A stretch of 43,493 nucleotides of DNA from Kitasatospora sp. SolWspMP-SS2h (GTDB taxonomy: Bacteria > Actinomycetota > Actinomycetes > Streptomycetales > Streptomycetaceae): contig NZ_QLLT01000044.1 in assembly GCF_003259315.1 (NCBI RefSeq), positions 1-43,493 of the forward strand, in the 5' to 3' direction. Positions 15,695-23,457 of the stretch are shown one piece after another. The position numbers were made by a program, and so were the translations under genes. The first letter of the stretch is position 1, and every line of letters starts with the position of its first letter. The notes below the pieces were generated by a model. It had not been told where the DNA came from, ran no database searches, and worked only from the letters and a program-made list of their open reading frames with translations.

Positions 15695-16411
15695 GTGAGG
15701 ATCGCCACTTCACTACGCACCAGTAACCTACGGTTCCGTAAGATGCTGCCCATGACCGCGGAAGCGCTGGAGCTCATGAAGCCCAAGTGGCGTGGCTGGC
15801 TGCACGCCGGAATGTTCCCGGCCGCCCTGGCCGCCGGAATCGTGTTGATCTGCCTGGCCGACTCGACGGCGGCCCGGGTCGCCTGCGTCGTCTACTCGGC
15901 GAGCGCCTGGATGCTGTTCGGGGTGAGCGCGCTCTACCACCGCTTCACCTGGGGGCCGCGCGGCGAGGCGGTGCTGCGCCGGCTCGACCACGCCAACATC
16001 TTCCTGATCATCGCCGGGACGTACACCCCGTTCACCATGCTGCTGCTGGACGGCGCGCGACAGCAGGTGCTGCTGTGGCTGGTGTGGGGCGGGGCGCTGG
16101 CCGGGATCGCCTTCCGGGTGTTCTGGGTCGGCGCGCCGCGCTGGCTGTACACCCCGTGCTACGTGGCCCTCGGCTGGGCGGCGGTGTTCTTCCTGCCGGA
16201 CTTCCTGCACAGGGGCGGGGCGGCCGTGCTGACCCTGATCGTCGTCGGCGGTGTGCTCTACACGGCCGGCGGCGTGGTCTACGGCCTCAAGCGGCCGAAC
16301 CCGTCACCGCGCTGGTTCGGCTTCCACGAGGTCTTCCACGCCCTCACCCTGGGCGCGTTCATCACGCAGTACGTGGGGATCTCGCTGGTGGCGTACACCG
16401 TCACCTCCTGA
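15695..16411 (+). CDS. Hemolysin III / PAQR family membrane protein
   Basis: A 238-aa seven-helix membrane protein if it starts at GTG 15695, or 219 aa from ATG 15752. Neither has a good ribosome site; the promoter geometry favours the leaderless GTG, while many homologues start nearer the ATG. The PAQR/YqfA motifs are present: LYHRFTW, RRLDHANIFLIIAGTYTPF and, near the C-terminus, FHEVFHALTL. The Ser/His/Asp residues in these motifs form the metal site of ceramidase-like PAQR receptors. Bacterial members are named hemolysin III after a Bacillus protein, but their role is mostly unknown; effects on membrane lipid balance are proposed. Convergent with the small membrane gene. Confidence 0.85.
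   Translation: MRIATSLRTSNLRFRKMLPMTAEALELMKPKWRGWLHAGMFPAALAAGIVLICLADSTAARVACVVYSASAWMLFGVSALYHRFTWGPRGEAVLRRLDHANIFLIIAGTYTPFTMLLLDGARQQVLLWLVWGGALAGIAFRVFWVGAPRWLYTPCYVALGWAAVFFLPDFLHRGGAAVLTLIVVGGVLYTAGGVVYGLKRPNPSPRWFGFHEVFHALTLGAFITQYVGISLVAYTVTS
15729..15740. promoter_or_regulatory. Palindrome TACGGTTCCGTA near the PAQR gene start
   Basis: A perfect 12-base dyad (TACGG-TT-CCGTA), extended by a near match on both sides. It resembles operators of TetR-family lipid regulators in actinobacteria. It lies between the two candidate starts of the PAQR gene. The regulator is not in the window. Confidence 0.35.
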
Positions 16412-16462
16412 CCCCCGCTCCCCGCTCCCCGTGGCGGTCCGAGACTCCGGCGCCTCAATACC

Positions 16463-16732
16463 TCAGTACCTCACCGGCTGGGCCCTCTCCTCCAGCCGCT
16501 CCCGGGCCCGACGGCAGCGCTCGCAGTGCGCCGCGCCGGGCCCTTCGCCCGCCGTGCGCCGGTGGGCCCGGCCGCGGAAGCGGTGCGCGACCCAGGCCAT
16601 CACCGCCAGCACCTCGATCGCGGAGACGCCCCAGACCAGGCGGGCCCCGCCGATCAGGTACCCGGCGATGACGGCCAGCGCGGCCAGCACACCGACCACG
16701 CCGCTCCAGAACCGCGCCGCACCGTACTCCAT
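16463..16732 (-). CDS. Small conserved membrane protein, unknown function
   Basis: An 89-aa protein from ATG 16732, which has an excellent GGGAGGT site six bases upstream; the longer frame from 16789 lacks one. Two hydrophobic helices (about 8-25 and 30-48: FWSGVVGVLAALAVIAGYL and LVWGVSAIEVLAVMAWVAH) are followed by a basic tail with HCERCRRARERLEE. The single CxxC could bind metal in a dimer or be structural. I do not recognise a named family. Confidence 0.7.
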   Translation of the reverse strand: MEYGAARFWSGVVGVLAALAVIAGYLIGGARLVWGVSAIEVLAVMAWVAHRFRGRAHRRTAGEGPGAAHCERCRRARERLEERAQPVRY

Positions 16733-16921
16733 CGGCAAACCTCCCGCCGGCCGACAGGTCTTCTGACAGGTCGTCAGAGAACTCCCCACCTACAGTGACA
16801 CGTTCGGCACGCTGCGAGGGCGAACGGGGGATCAACAACGCGTCAATTCCAGAGGGGGGAATCGCGCAGGGAGGCGTTCCGGTGGGCGCGCTCCGGTCGG
16901 CGTGCTCCGGTGGGCGGCGGC

Positions 16922-17947
16922 TCAGTCGGCCAGCAGCACCAGCTTCCCGGTGACCCGCCCGCCGTCGCCCACCTCGTGCGCCTTCGCCGCCTCCGCCAGC
17001 GGGAACGTCCCGGCGATCTCGGCCCGCAGCAGGCCGCGCTCGGCGAGGTCCGCGACGCCCGCCATGCCCGCGTGGTCGGCCTCCACCAGCAGCATCGCGG
17101 TCCGCACCCCGAGCCGCTCCGCCGCCGCGGCCAGGCCCTCGGCCGGGAACGGCAGGATCGACACCAGCAGCCCGCCCCGGCGCAGCGTGCGCAGCGAGCG
17201 CAGCTGGTAGTCGCCGCCGATGGTGTCCAGCACGACGTCGACGTCGCGCACCGCCTCGGCGAAGTCGGTCTCCCGGTAGTCGACCGGCTCGTCCACCCCG
17301 ATCCGGCGCAGGAAGTCGTGCTTGCCCGCGCTGGCCGTCCCGATCACGTGCGCGCCGCGGGCCTTGGCGATCTGCACCGCCAGGTGCCCGACCCCGCCGG
17401 CCGCGGCGTGCACCAGTACCCGGTCCCCGGCCCGGACCTGCGCGGTGTCGACCAGCGCCTGCCAGGCCGTCAGCGCGGCCAGCGGCAGCGCCCCCGCCTG
17501 CACCGCGTCCACCGAGGCGGGCCGGCGGACGAACGCCCGGGCCGGGCCGGTCACGTACTCGGCGTGCGAGCCGGCGCCGTGCGGGTACGGCAGCATGCCG
17601 AACACCTCGTCGCCCGGCGCGAACAGCGTGACGCCGAGGCCGACCGCCTCCACCGTGCCCGCCACGTCCCAGCCGAGGATGAACGGCGGTTCACCGAGGA
17701 AGAGGCCGCTCGCCCGGTGCTTCCAGTCGGTCGGGTTCAGCCCCGCCGCCCGCACCCGGACCAGCACCTCGCTCGTCCCCGGCCGCGGGCGCGGCAGCTC
17801 CACCACGCGCAGCACCTCGGGGCCGCCGAGGACGTCCTGGCTGACCGCGCGCATCGTGCCGCCGCCGTCCTGCGGTGTTTCGTGCGCCTGGTGGGTCGGG
17901 TCGGTCCGGTGGGTCGGGTCGGTCCGGTGGGTCTGGTTCGTCGTCAT
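16922..17947 (-). CDS. NADP-dependent medium-chain oxidoreductase (quinone reductase type)
   Basis: A 341-aa zinc-independent medium-chain dehydrogenase/reductase from ATG 17947; a start at ATG 17854 (310 aa, MRAVSQDVLGGPEVL) is equally possible and fits homologues better. It has the GroES-like half with LNPTDWKHRASG and GWDVAGTVEAVG, and the Rossmann half with VLVHAAAGGVGHLAVQIAK. Zinc-binding Cys/His ligands are absent. Such enzymes reduce quinones or enones with NADPH. The extra N-terminal 30 residues come from an 18-bp DNA repeat (THRTDP repeats). Divergent from an AraC-family regulator across about 90 bp, which probably controls it. Confidence 0.85.
   Translation of the reverse strand: MTTNQTHRTDPTHRTDPTHQAHETPQDGGGTMRAVSQDVLGGPEVLRVVELPRPRPGTSEVLVRVRAAGLNPTDWKHRASGLFLGEPPFILGWDVAGTVEAVGLGVTLFAPGDEVFGMLPYPHGAGSHAEYVTGPARAFVRRPASVDAVQAGALPLAALTAWQALVDTAQVRAGDRVLVHAAAGGVGHLAVQIAKARGAHVIGTASAGKHDFLRRIGVDEPVDYRETDFAEAVRDVDVVLDTIGGDYQLRSLRTLRRGGLLVSILPFPAEGLAAAAERLGVRTAMLLVEADHAGMAGVADLAERGLLRAEIAGTFPLAEAAKAHEVGDGGRVTGKLVLLAD
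17891..17937. repeat. 18-bp tandem repeats at the oxidoreductase N-terminus
   Basis: GTGGGTCGGGTCGGTCCG at 17891-17908 and 17909-17926, with a partial third copy. In the minus-strand frame they encode repeated THRTDP. Confidence 0.85.
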
Positions 17948-18038
17948 GCCCTTCAGCCTGGCGGGCGCGCGGCCGGGCCGGGAGTGGCAAGATGGTCACT
18001 GTCCGATGGGATCACGCCAGCCCGCCAGGAGGCACACC

Positions 18039-19052
18039 TTGGCCACCGCCCCGCCGTCCGGAGCCCCGTCCGGAGTCCCGGCCGGAGCCCCGGACGCGTC
18101 CGCGCCCGCCCCGCACCGGGTCGCCGTGCTCGCCCTCGACGGCGTGTACCCCTTCGAACTCGGCATCCCGCAGCGGGTGTTCGGCAGCACCGACGGCCTC
18201 TACCGGCTGTCCACCTGCACCGTCGACGGCCGGCCGGTCCGCACGAACGCGGACTTCGCGGTCGCGCCCGACCACGGCCCCGAGATCCTCGCCACCGCCG
18301 ACACCGTCGTCGTCCCGCCGTACGGGCCCGTCCCCGAGAGCGCCGCGCTCGACCCCGCCACCGCCGCCGCGCTCGCCCTGGTCCGGCCCGGCACCCGGCT
18401 GATCTCCATCTGCACCGGCGCCTTCGTGCTCGCCGCCGCCGGACTGCTCGACGGCCGCCCCGCCACCACCCACTGGGCCCTGGCCGACCGGTTCCGCGCG
18501 CTCTTCCCGCGGGTGCGGCTCGATCCGGACGTGCTGTTCGTCGACGACGGCGACGTCCTCACCTCGGCGGGCGCCGCGTCCGGCGTCGACCTCTTCCTGC
18601 ACGTCCTGCGCAACGACCACGGCACCGCCGCCGCCAACCGGGCCGCCCGGATCTGCGTCGTCCCGCCCTGGCGCGACGGCGGCCAGGCCCAGTACATCGA
18701 GCACCCCGTCCCCACCGCCGGCAGCACCGGCACCGCCCCCACCCGCGCGTGGGCCCTCGCCCGGCTGCACCGCCCCCTCACCCTGGCCGAACTCGCCGCC
18801 CACGCCAGCATGAGCACCCGCACCTTCGCCCGCCGCTTCCAGGAGGAGACCGGCCAGAGCCCCGGCCGCTGGCTCACCCAGCAGCGCATCGCGCTGGCCC
18901 GCCACCTCCTCGAAGCCAGCGACCTGTCCATCGACCAGATCGCCACCCGGGTCGGCTTCGCCAACCCCGTCTCGCTGCGCCAGCACCTGCACAGCGCGAT
19001 CGGCGTCTCCCCCCTCGCCTACCGGCGCACCTTCGCCGGGGCCACTCCCTGA
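18039..19052 (+). CDS. GlxA-type AraC transcriptional regulator with DJ-1/PfpI domain
   Basis: A 337-aa regulator. I chose TTG 18039 because AGGAGG lies seven bases upstream; the in-frame ATG at 18006 has no site. Residues about 28-190 are a DJ-1/PfpI amidotransferase-like domain (HRVAVLALDGVYPFELG; SICTGAFVLAAAGLLDGRP with the nucleophile-elbow Cys). Residues about 235-335 are a double AraC helix-turn-helix (LAELAAHASMSTRTFARRF and IDQIATRVGFANPVSLRQH). Proteins of this class sense small metabolites or reactive species. The divergent oxidoreductase is its likely target. Confidence 0.9.
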   Translation: MATAPPSGAPSGVPAGAPDASAPAPHRVAVLALDGVYPFELGIPQRVFGSTDGLYRLSTCTVDGRPVRTNADFAVAPDHGPEILATADTVVVPPYGPVPESAALDPATAAALALVRPGTRLISICTGAFVLAAAGLLDGRPATTHWALADRFRALFPRVRLDPDVLFVDDGDVLTSAGAASGVDLFLHVLRNDHGTAAANRAARICVVPPWRDGGQAQYIEHPVPTAGSTGTAPTRAWALARLHRPLTLAELAAHASMSTRTFARRFQEETGQSPGRWLTQQRIALARHLLEASDLSIDQIATRVGFANPVSLRQHLHSAIGVSPLAYRRTFAGATP

Positions 19053-19062
19053 CAAGCCGGTG

Positions 19063-19112
19063 CCCGCCGCCCCCGCCGGCCCCCTCGGTACGGGGACGGC
19101 GGGAACGGCGGG
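19063..19112 (+). terminator. Intrinsic terminator of the AraC-family gene
   Basis: CCCGCCG-CC-CCCGCC (19063-19077) pairs with GGCGGG-AA-CGGCGGG (19098-19112), with a two-base internal loop, just after the AraC stop. Confidence 0.7.
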
Positions 19113-19141
19113 CGGACTCCGTCAGTGCGTTCGTCCGGTGC

Positions 19142-19204
19142 GCTCGTTCAGTGCGCTCAGTGCGCTTGGTGCGTTCAGTGGACTCAGAGCGTTCAGGGCG
19201 TTCA
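19142..19204 (-). repeat. 9-bp tandem repeats carrying in-frame stop codons
   Basis: On the minus strand the stop of the 19202 gene opens seven 9-base units of the form TGAACGCNC. Six of the seven units have an in-frame TGA (at 19204, 19195, 19186, 19177, 19159 and 19150). Confidence 0.85.
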
Positions 19205-20089
19205 GTACGTGATGCGGGCCGTCCTGCGCCGCCGCAGGCCCAGCCCGGCGCCGACCAGGACGGTCAGCCCGAGCGCGGCGCCCGCGGTGAGCAGCGGTGC
19301 CGTCCGGTCCGGCGCGGCGCTCGCCGTACTGGTGCCGCTCCCCGCGTTCCCGGCGCTCCCGGTGGCCTCGGTGGCCTCGGTGGCGAAGCCGCCCGCCTTG
19401 CCGGCGGTGTCGTACCCGGAGCCGGGCAGCTTGTCGCCGTAGCGCTGCCGGACGAGGCGCTGGTAGGCGGCGACGGTGCTGCCGTGCGCGCCGACCGAGC
19501 GGCTCGCCTCGTCGTCGAGCGGCAGGACGCGGCCGTCCTTGAGCTCGTACCAGGCGTCGAGCTGGGGTTCGCGGAAGGCGGTGCCGCCGTCCGCCGCGGC
19601 CTTGGCCGCGTAGTCGCCCTCGTCGCTGCCGGAGGCGATGTTGACGACCCGCCAGCCGCCGTCCTGCCGGGCGGCCCAGACCGAGGCGCGCTGTCCGTCC
19701 GCGGCGACGGCCGTCGTCGCGGTGAACTCGACCTCGGCGACCGGGGCCCCGGCGCGGCCGGAGACGAATCCGGCGGAGAGGGTGTAGACGGGCACGGTGT
19801 CGCCGGTGAGCCGTGGCGCGGCGGCGGTCACGGCCCGGGCCTCGTCGGCGGCGCTGATCCCGAGCCGCTGGGTGGGCGGCACGCCCTTGCGGGCGAAGAA
19901 GTGCCCGAGCTGGTCGAGCACGGCCGGTGCCCCGGTCGCGCCGCGGGCGGCGGCGAGGTCGCCGGTGCCGAGCGCGGCGGGGGCGGCGGGGGTGTCGGCG
20001 GCGTGCGCCGGGGCGGCGGCGAGGCCGAGGGCGAGGGCCGCGGTGATCGCGGCGGCGGCGCGGGCGGTACGGACGCGGTGGCTGTTCAT
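19202..20089 (-). CDS. Secreted, C-terminally anchored protein of unknown function
   Basis: A 295-aa protein from ATG 20089 with AGGAG upstream. It has an N-terminal signal peptide (RAAAAITAALALGLAAAPAHA) and a C-terminal helix followed by a basic tail (LTAGAALGLTVLVGAGLGLRRRR), so it is tethered outside the membrane. There is no LPxTG sortase motif. The middle (about 45-230) has features of a small extracellular ligand or protease-associated domain (AEVEFTATTAVAADGQRASVW, WRVVNIASG). I do not recognise a family. It follows the cysteine-protease gene by 11 bases, so the two are co-transcribed and may work together on the cell surface. The 3' end carries the stop-codon repeat. Confidence 0.75.
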   Translation of the reverse strand: MNSHRVRTARAAAAITAALALGLAAAPAHAADTPAAPAALGTGDLAAARGATGAPAVLDQLGHFFARKGVPPTQRLGISAADEARAVTAAAPRLTGDTVPVYTLSAGFVSGRAGAPVAEVEFTATTAVAADGQRASVWAARQDGGWRVVNIASGSDEGDYAAKAAADGGTAFREPQLDAWYELKDGRVLPLDDEASRSVGAHGSTVAAYQRLVRQRYGDKLPGSGYDTAGKAGGFATEATEATGSAGNAGSGTSTASAAPDRTAPLLTAGAALGLTVLVGAGLGLRRRRTARITY

Positions 20090-20100
20090 GGCGGGGCTCC

Positions 20101-20745
20101 TCACGCGCCGATCCGGTACAGGGAGTGGGTCCAGGAGAAGGAGCCGTTGCTCACGTAGTAGGTGTAGTCGCCCCAGTTGTAGCGGTAGTTGGACGGCCAG
20201 GGGTCGCCCCAGTACAGCCAGTTGTTGCTGAGGTCGTAGCCGTAGAGGACGTTCATGTGGCCGCCGCCGGAGCTCCACTGGATCCGGGTCTCGACGGGCC
20301 GGCCGGCGTCGATCTCGCCCTGCACGGTGGCGTAGCGCAGGTAGCCGTTGACGTACGAGCCGGTGCTGATGCCGATCCGGTACAGCGCGTTCTGCACCTC
20401 GGCCAGGCTGGCCTGGTTGTTGGGGCAGGTGGAGTTGACGGAGCGTCCGAAGGCGAGGTTGCAGAACTGGTTCTGGCTGTAGGTGTAGCCGTAGTACGTG
20501 GCGATGGTGTTGCCGCCGGCCGCCCAGCACCAGTTGCTCTGCTGCTGGGACTGCATGGTGAGGTTGAGGATGCGCGAGGTGCCGGCCAGGGCCGGGGCCT
20601 GGGGCGCGGCGGGGGCGGCGGCCGTGGTGGGGGCGGCGGCCGCCTGGGCGGGGGCGGCGGTGGCGGCCGCGCCCAGCACCGGGGCGAGGACGCCCAGGGC
20701 GAGTGCGGCGGCCGTCCGGCGCAGCCGGATCGGGAGGTGTGGCAT
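20101..20745 (-). CDS. Secreted papain-like cysteine protease (C39/C70-like)
   Basis: A 214-aa exported protein from ATG 20745 with AGGAGG upstream. After a signal peptide (about 1-36) and an Ala/Pro-rich stretch comes a papain-like fold: catalytic Cys in QQSNWCWAAGGNT, catalytic His in GGGHMNVLYGYD and the third residue in LYWGDPWPSN. This matches AvrRpt2/C70 and C39-like peptidases found as exported proteins in Streptomyces. It lies in a two-gene operon with the anchored protein. The substrate is unknown; a role in surface processing, competition or development is inference. Divergent from an XRE-type regulator. Confidence 0.85.
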   Translation of the reverse strand: MPHLPIRLRRTAAALALGVLAPVLGAAATAAPAQAAAAPTTAAAPAAPQAPALAGTSRILNLTMQSQQQSNWCWAAGGNTIATYYGYTYSQNQFCNLAFGRSVNSTCPNNQASLAEVQNALYRIGISTGSYVNGYLRYATVQGEIDAGRPVETRIQWSSGGGHMNVLYGYDLSNNWLYWGDPWPSNYRYNWGDYTYYVSNGSFSWTHSLYRIGA

Positions 20746-20956
20746 GGGGGTTCGGCCTCCTGGCAGGGGCGAGGAGTGGATGTGGGGGGGCGGCGTCCGG
20801 ACGGCGCTGGACGAGCATCCGGCCGGGCCGGTGCACGGGTCAACGGCCGTCTCCCGTACGGCGGTCGGGGTGTGAACGGGCCCGGCGGCGGTGTGAACGC
20901 GGCGGCCCTGGGCAGCGCGGGTATCTGTCGGGCCGATGACAAGGCGGGCCGGAGGT

Positions 20957-20968
20957 GTGAATATTCAC
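20957..20968. promoter_or_regulatory. Palindromic operator GTGAATATTCAC
   Basis: A perfect 12-base palindrome, 20 bases before the XRE-regulator ATG and in the divergent spacer shared with the protease operon. AT-rich sequence is rare here. It is a likely operator, probably autoregulatory. Confidence 0.55.
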
Positions 20969-20988
20969 GGTCAATCGAGGAGGTGGCC

Positions 20989-21921
20989 ATGCAGCAGCCG
21001 TCCGCACCGTCCGACCTGGCCCTCGCCCTGCGCACCGGACCGTTCCACCTCGCGCTGCGGGCCGCGATCGCCGCCCGCGGCCTGGCCCTGCACCGGCTGC
21101 GCGAGCGGCTCGCGCAGCGCGGCGTGCGGGTCGGGGTGACCAGCCTCAGCTACTGGCAGCAGGGGCTGCGGCGTCCCGAGCGGGCCGAGTCGCTGCGGGC
21201 CGTCGCGGCGCTGGAGGAGGTGCTGGAGCTCCCCGAGCACTCGCTGACCCGGCTGCTCGGCCCGCGCCGCAGCACCCCCGACCCGACCGGCCCGGCGGTC
21301 CGCCCCTACCGGGACCTGATCAGCCCCGCCGAGGCCGTCGACGGCCTGCTCGCCGTGCTGTCCGGGCCGCCCGACACCGGCCTGCACACCATCACCCACA
21401 TCGAACGGATCAGGGTCGGCCCGGACCGCCGGCTGCTGCGCCGCGACTCCCAGCACGTGCTGCGCGCGCACCGCGACGGCATCGACCGCTACCTGGCGAT
21501 CTACCAGGGCGACCCGGGCTGCGACATCGAACGCGTCCGGGTCCGGGCCGAGGAGAACTGCCGCCCCGGCCGGATCCGCCGCGACCCCGCCGCGCACATG
21601 CTGGTCGCCGAACTCCTCCTCGACCGCCGCCTGCGCACCGGCGACACCCACCTGCTCGGCTACGGCTTCGACGAGGCCCCGTCCGCCGGGCCCAGCCGCG
21701 AGTACGTCCGCGGTTTCAACGCGGGCGCCGGGCAGTACGTCCTCCAGGTCACCTTCGACCCGGCCGCCCTGCCCGTCCGCTGCGACCGCTTCACCCGGCC
21801 CACCCCCGGCCGGTCCCCGCTGGAGACCGAGGAGTTGACCCTCGACGGCCACCACTGCGCGCACCTGGTGGCCGCCGACCTGCCGCCCTGCCTGCTCGGC
21901 CTGCGCTGGGACTGGGAGTGA
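20989..21921 (+). CDS. XRE-type DNA-binding regulator with C-terminal sensor domain
   Basis: A 310-aa protein from ATG 20989, with GAGGAGG upstream. The N-terminal 90 residues look like a Cro/C1-type helix-turn-helix: AIAARGLALHRLRERLAQRG, VTSLSYWQQGLRRPERAESL, then EEVLELPEHSLTRLLGP. The remaining 220 residues have no motif I recognise but contain conserved-looking Cys, His and Asp residues (CDIERVRVRAEENCRPGRIR) and a beta-rich end. Many streptomycete genomes carry such proteins as putative regulators. It is divergent from the protease/anchored pair, so it may control it through the GTGAATATTCAC palindrome. Confidence 0.75.
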   Translation: MQQPSAPSDLALALRTGPFHLALRAAIAARGLALHRLRERLAQRGVRVGVTSLSYWQQGLRRPERAESLRAVAALEEVLELPEHSLTRLLGPRRSTPDPTGPAVRPYRDLISPAEAVDGLLAVLSGPPDTGLHTITHIERIRVGPDRRLLRRDSQHVLRAHRDGIDRYLAIYQGDPGCDIERVRVRAEENCRPGRIRRDPAAHMLVAELLLDRRLRTGDTHLLGYGFDEAPSAGPSREYVRGFNAGAGQYVLQVTFDPAALPVRCDRFTRPTPGRSPLETEELTLDGHHCAHLVAADLPPCLLGLRWDWE

Positions 21922-21929
21922 CGGCCGCT

Positions 21930-22019
21930 CCGGGGCCGGGGGGCGGCGGCCCGCCCCGGGGACGGGCGGCGGCGGCCCGCCCCGGGGCACGGGAGCGGCG
22001 ACCCGTTCCCCGGCCCCGG
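21930..22019. terminator. Repeat-rich bidirectional terminator region
   Basis: A perfect 12-bp inverted repeat (21930-21941 with 22008-22019) flanks two 20-bp direct repeats (21942-21961 and 21968-21987) between the convergent XRE and GNAT genes. Confidence 0.6.
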
Positions 22020-22027
22020 AAACGGCC

Positions 22028-22879
22028 TCAGCGGAAGACGACGTGCACCGCGTCCCCGACCGGGACGTAGCCGATGCGCCGGTAGATCGCGTTGCTGGTG
22101 GGGTTGGCGAGGTCGGTGTAGAGCAGCACCTCCGCGGCGCCGCCGGCCCGCGCGTGGGCGGAGGCCGCCGCCGTCAGGGCGCTCGCGTAGCCGCGGCCGC
22201 GCCGCTCCGGCGGGGTGTAGACCGGGCCGATCCGGGACATCCCGGCGACGGCCGGGCTGGCCCCGGCGAGGGAGGTGACGCGGGCGTCGGCGTCCTCCCA
22301 GACCAGCAGGGCGCCGACCGCGATCCGCTGGTCGGCGTCGGCCTGCATGTCGCCGGGGACGTTCACCCCGGCCTCGGCGGCGAACGCGGCGAGCCACCGG
22401 GCGACCAGCTCCCGCTCGGCCGGGGCGGCGAGCCGGGCCCGACCGGCCGGCGGGGCGGGCGGGGGCGTCAACTCGCCCAGCCGGTAGAGCCGTTCGTTGG
22501 AGCCGACGGCCCAGCCGCGGCCGGTGAGCCGCTCCAGCTCGCGGGCGAAGGCGAACACCGTCTCGCGCCCGCCGCCCGCGTCGTCCGGCCGCTCGTCGCC
22601 GGCCGCGAGCAGCCGGGCCAGTTCCTCGGCGGCGGCGGTGCCCATCCGTCCGAGGCGCTGCCCGTACGGCGGGGTGCGCAGGGTGGCGCCGGTGACGGTG
22701 CCGTCCGGCTCCCGCCACCAGCCGTAGCGCGGCGCGGCTTCGCCGTAGACGTGCGGGCCGTCCCGGGCGACGCGGTCGAGGATGGTGAGCAGCACGGTGT
22801 TCTCGGCGGGATCGGCCGCGAGGAACGCCCCGGCCGCGGCGCGGAATTCGTCCAGTGACGTGGTGAGTGTCCAGCCCAT
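22028..22879 (-). CDS. GNAT family N-acetyltransferase
   Basis: A 283-aa protein from ATG 22879 (MGWTLTTSLDEFRAAAG), preceded by GAGAGGA. The C-terminal half has the GNAT acetyl-CoA loop in VYTPPERRGRGYASAL (the RRGRGYA pyrophosphate-binding turn) and ANPTSNAIYRRIGYVPVG, the usual last strands. The N-terminal half is a divergent second GNAT-like domain, as common in two-domain Streptomyces acetyltransferases. The acceptor is unknown. It lies 46 bases upstream in the opposite sense of transcription order from the ArsR gene, so both minus-strand genes could share a transcript. Confidence 0.85.
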   Translation of the reverse strand: MGWTLTTSLDEFRAAAGAFLAADPAENTVLLTILDRVARDGPHVYGEAAPRYGWWREPDGTVTGATLRTPPYGQRLGRMGTAAAEELARLLAAGDERPDDAGGGRETVFAFARELERLTGRGWAVGSNERLYRLGELTPPPAPPAGRARLAAPAERELVARWLAAFAAEAGVNVPGDMQADADQRIAVGALLVWEDADARVTSLAGASPAVAGMSRIGPVYTPPERRGRGYASALTAAASAHARAGGAAEVLLYTDLANPTSNAIYRRIGYVPVGDAVHVVFR

Positions 22880-22925
22880 GCCGCATCCTCTCCCGGCACC
22901 GCCGCCCGCGGCCACCGCTTGTCCG

Positions 22926-23315
22926 CTACCCGCCGTTCCCGTCCCCCTTCCCGCCTCTCTCCCCATCCCCCTTCCCGTCCCGCTTCCCGTCCCGCCCGGC
23001 GGTCTCCCCCTCCGCGGCGAGCAGCGCGAGCAGCCCGGGGAAGCGCCGTTCGAGGTCGGCGCGGCGCAGGGTCGCGGCGCGGCTGTTGCCCCGGTCGACC
23101 TGGCGGATCAGACCGGCCTCGCGCAGGGCGCGGAAGTGGTGGGTGACGGTGGCCTTGCTGACCGGGAGGGCGAAGGAACTGCAGGTGCGGGCGGTGTCGG
23201 CGGGGGCGAGGGCGAGTTCGCGGACGACGCGCCGCCGCAGCGGGTCGGCCAGCGCGGACAGCACCGCGCCGAGTTCGATCTCGTCCGCCTCCGGGTGTCC
23301 TTCGCGGTCGGGCAC
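22926..23315 (-). CDS. ArsR-family helix-turn-helix regulator
   Basis: A 129-aa winged-helix regulator from GTG 23315 (MPDREGHPEADEIELGAVL). An ATG at 23345 would overlap the palindromic operator, so I prefer the GTG, with GGAAGGTGG upstream. The core ALADPLRRRVVRELA, FALPVSKATVTHHFRALREAGLI and the RGNSRAATLRRADLE wing are typical ArsR. No metal-binding Cys motif is visible; two or three isolated residues only. The tail is low-complexity (Gly/Lys/Asp/Arg), encoded by C/T-rich repeats. Divergent from the monooxygenase and flanked by two operator copies, it is probably its repressor and also represses itself. Confidence 0.85.
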   Translation of the reverse strand: MPDREGHPEADEIELGAVLSALADPLRRRVVRELALAPADTARTCSSFALPVSKATVTHHFRALREAGLIRQVDRGNSRAATLRRADLERRFPGLLALLAAEGETAGRDGKRDGKGDGERGGKGDGNGG

Positions 23316-23330
23316 CGTCCACCACCTTCC

Positions 23331-23397
23331 AGGTAAGGCTTGCATCGTACCTCTCTCGCCCGCTAGCGTCCCTCAAGGTACGAAAAATCTCTTACCT
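23331..23397. promoter_or_regulatory. Two operators AGGTAMG-N8-CKTACCT in the arsR/monooxygenase spacer
   Basis: Site 1 (23331-23352) is AGGTAAG-N8-CGTACCT and site 2 (23376-23397) is AGGTACG-N8-CTTACCT. The two are in inverted relation, with 45 bp between centres. They are likely binding sites for the ArsR-type protein. Confidence 0.75.
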
Positions 23398-23401
23398 TCC
23401 A

Positions 23402-23439
23402 CCCTCCCCCTCCCCCCTCCCTCCCCCCTTCCCCCTTCC
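23402..23439 (+). repeat. 38-base polypyrimidine tract before the monooxygenase
   Basis: Uninterrupted C/T with six runs of three or more C separated by one or two T. The minus strand has a classical G-quadruplex pattern. It lies in the presumed 5' leader of the monooxygenase gene, between site 2 and the ribosome site. Confidence 0.8.
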
Positions 23440-23457
23440 ACCTTTCGGAGGAGCCCC

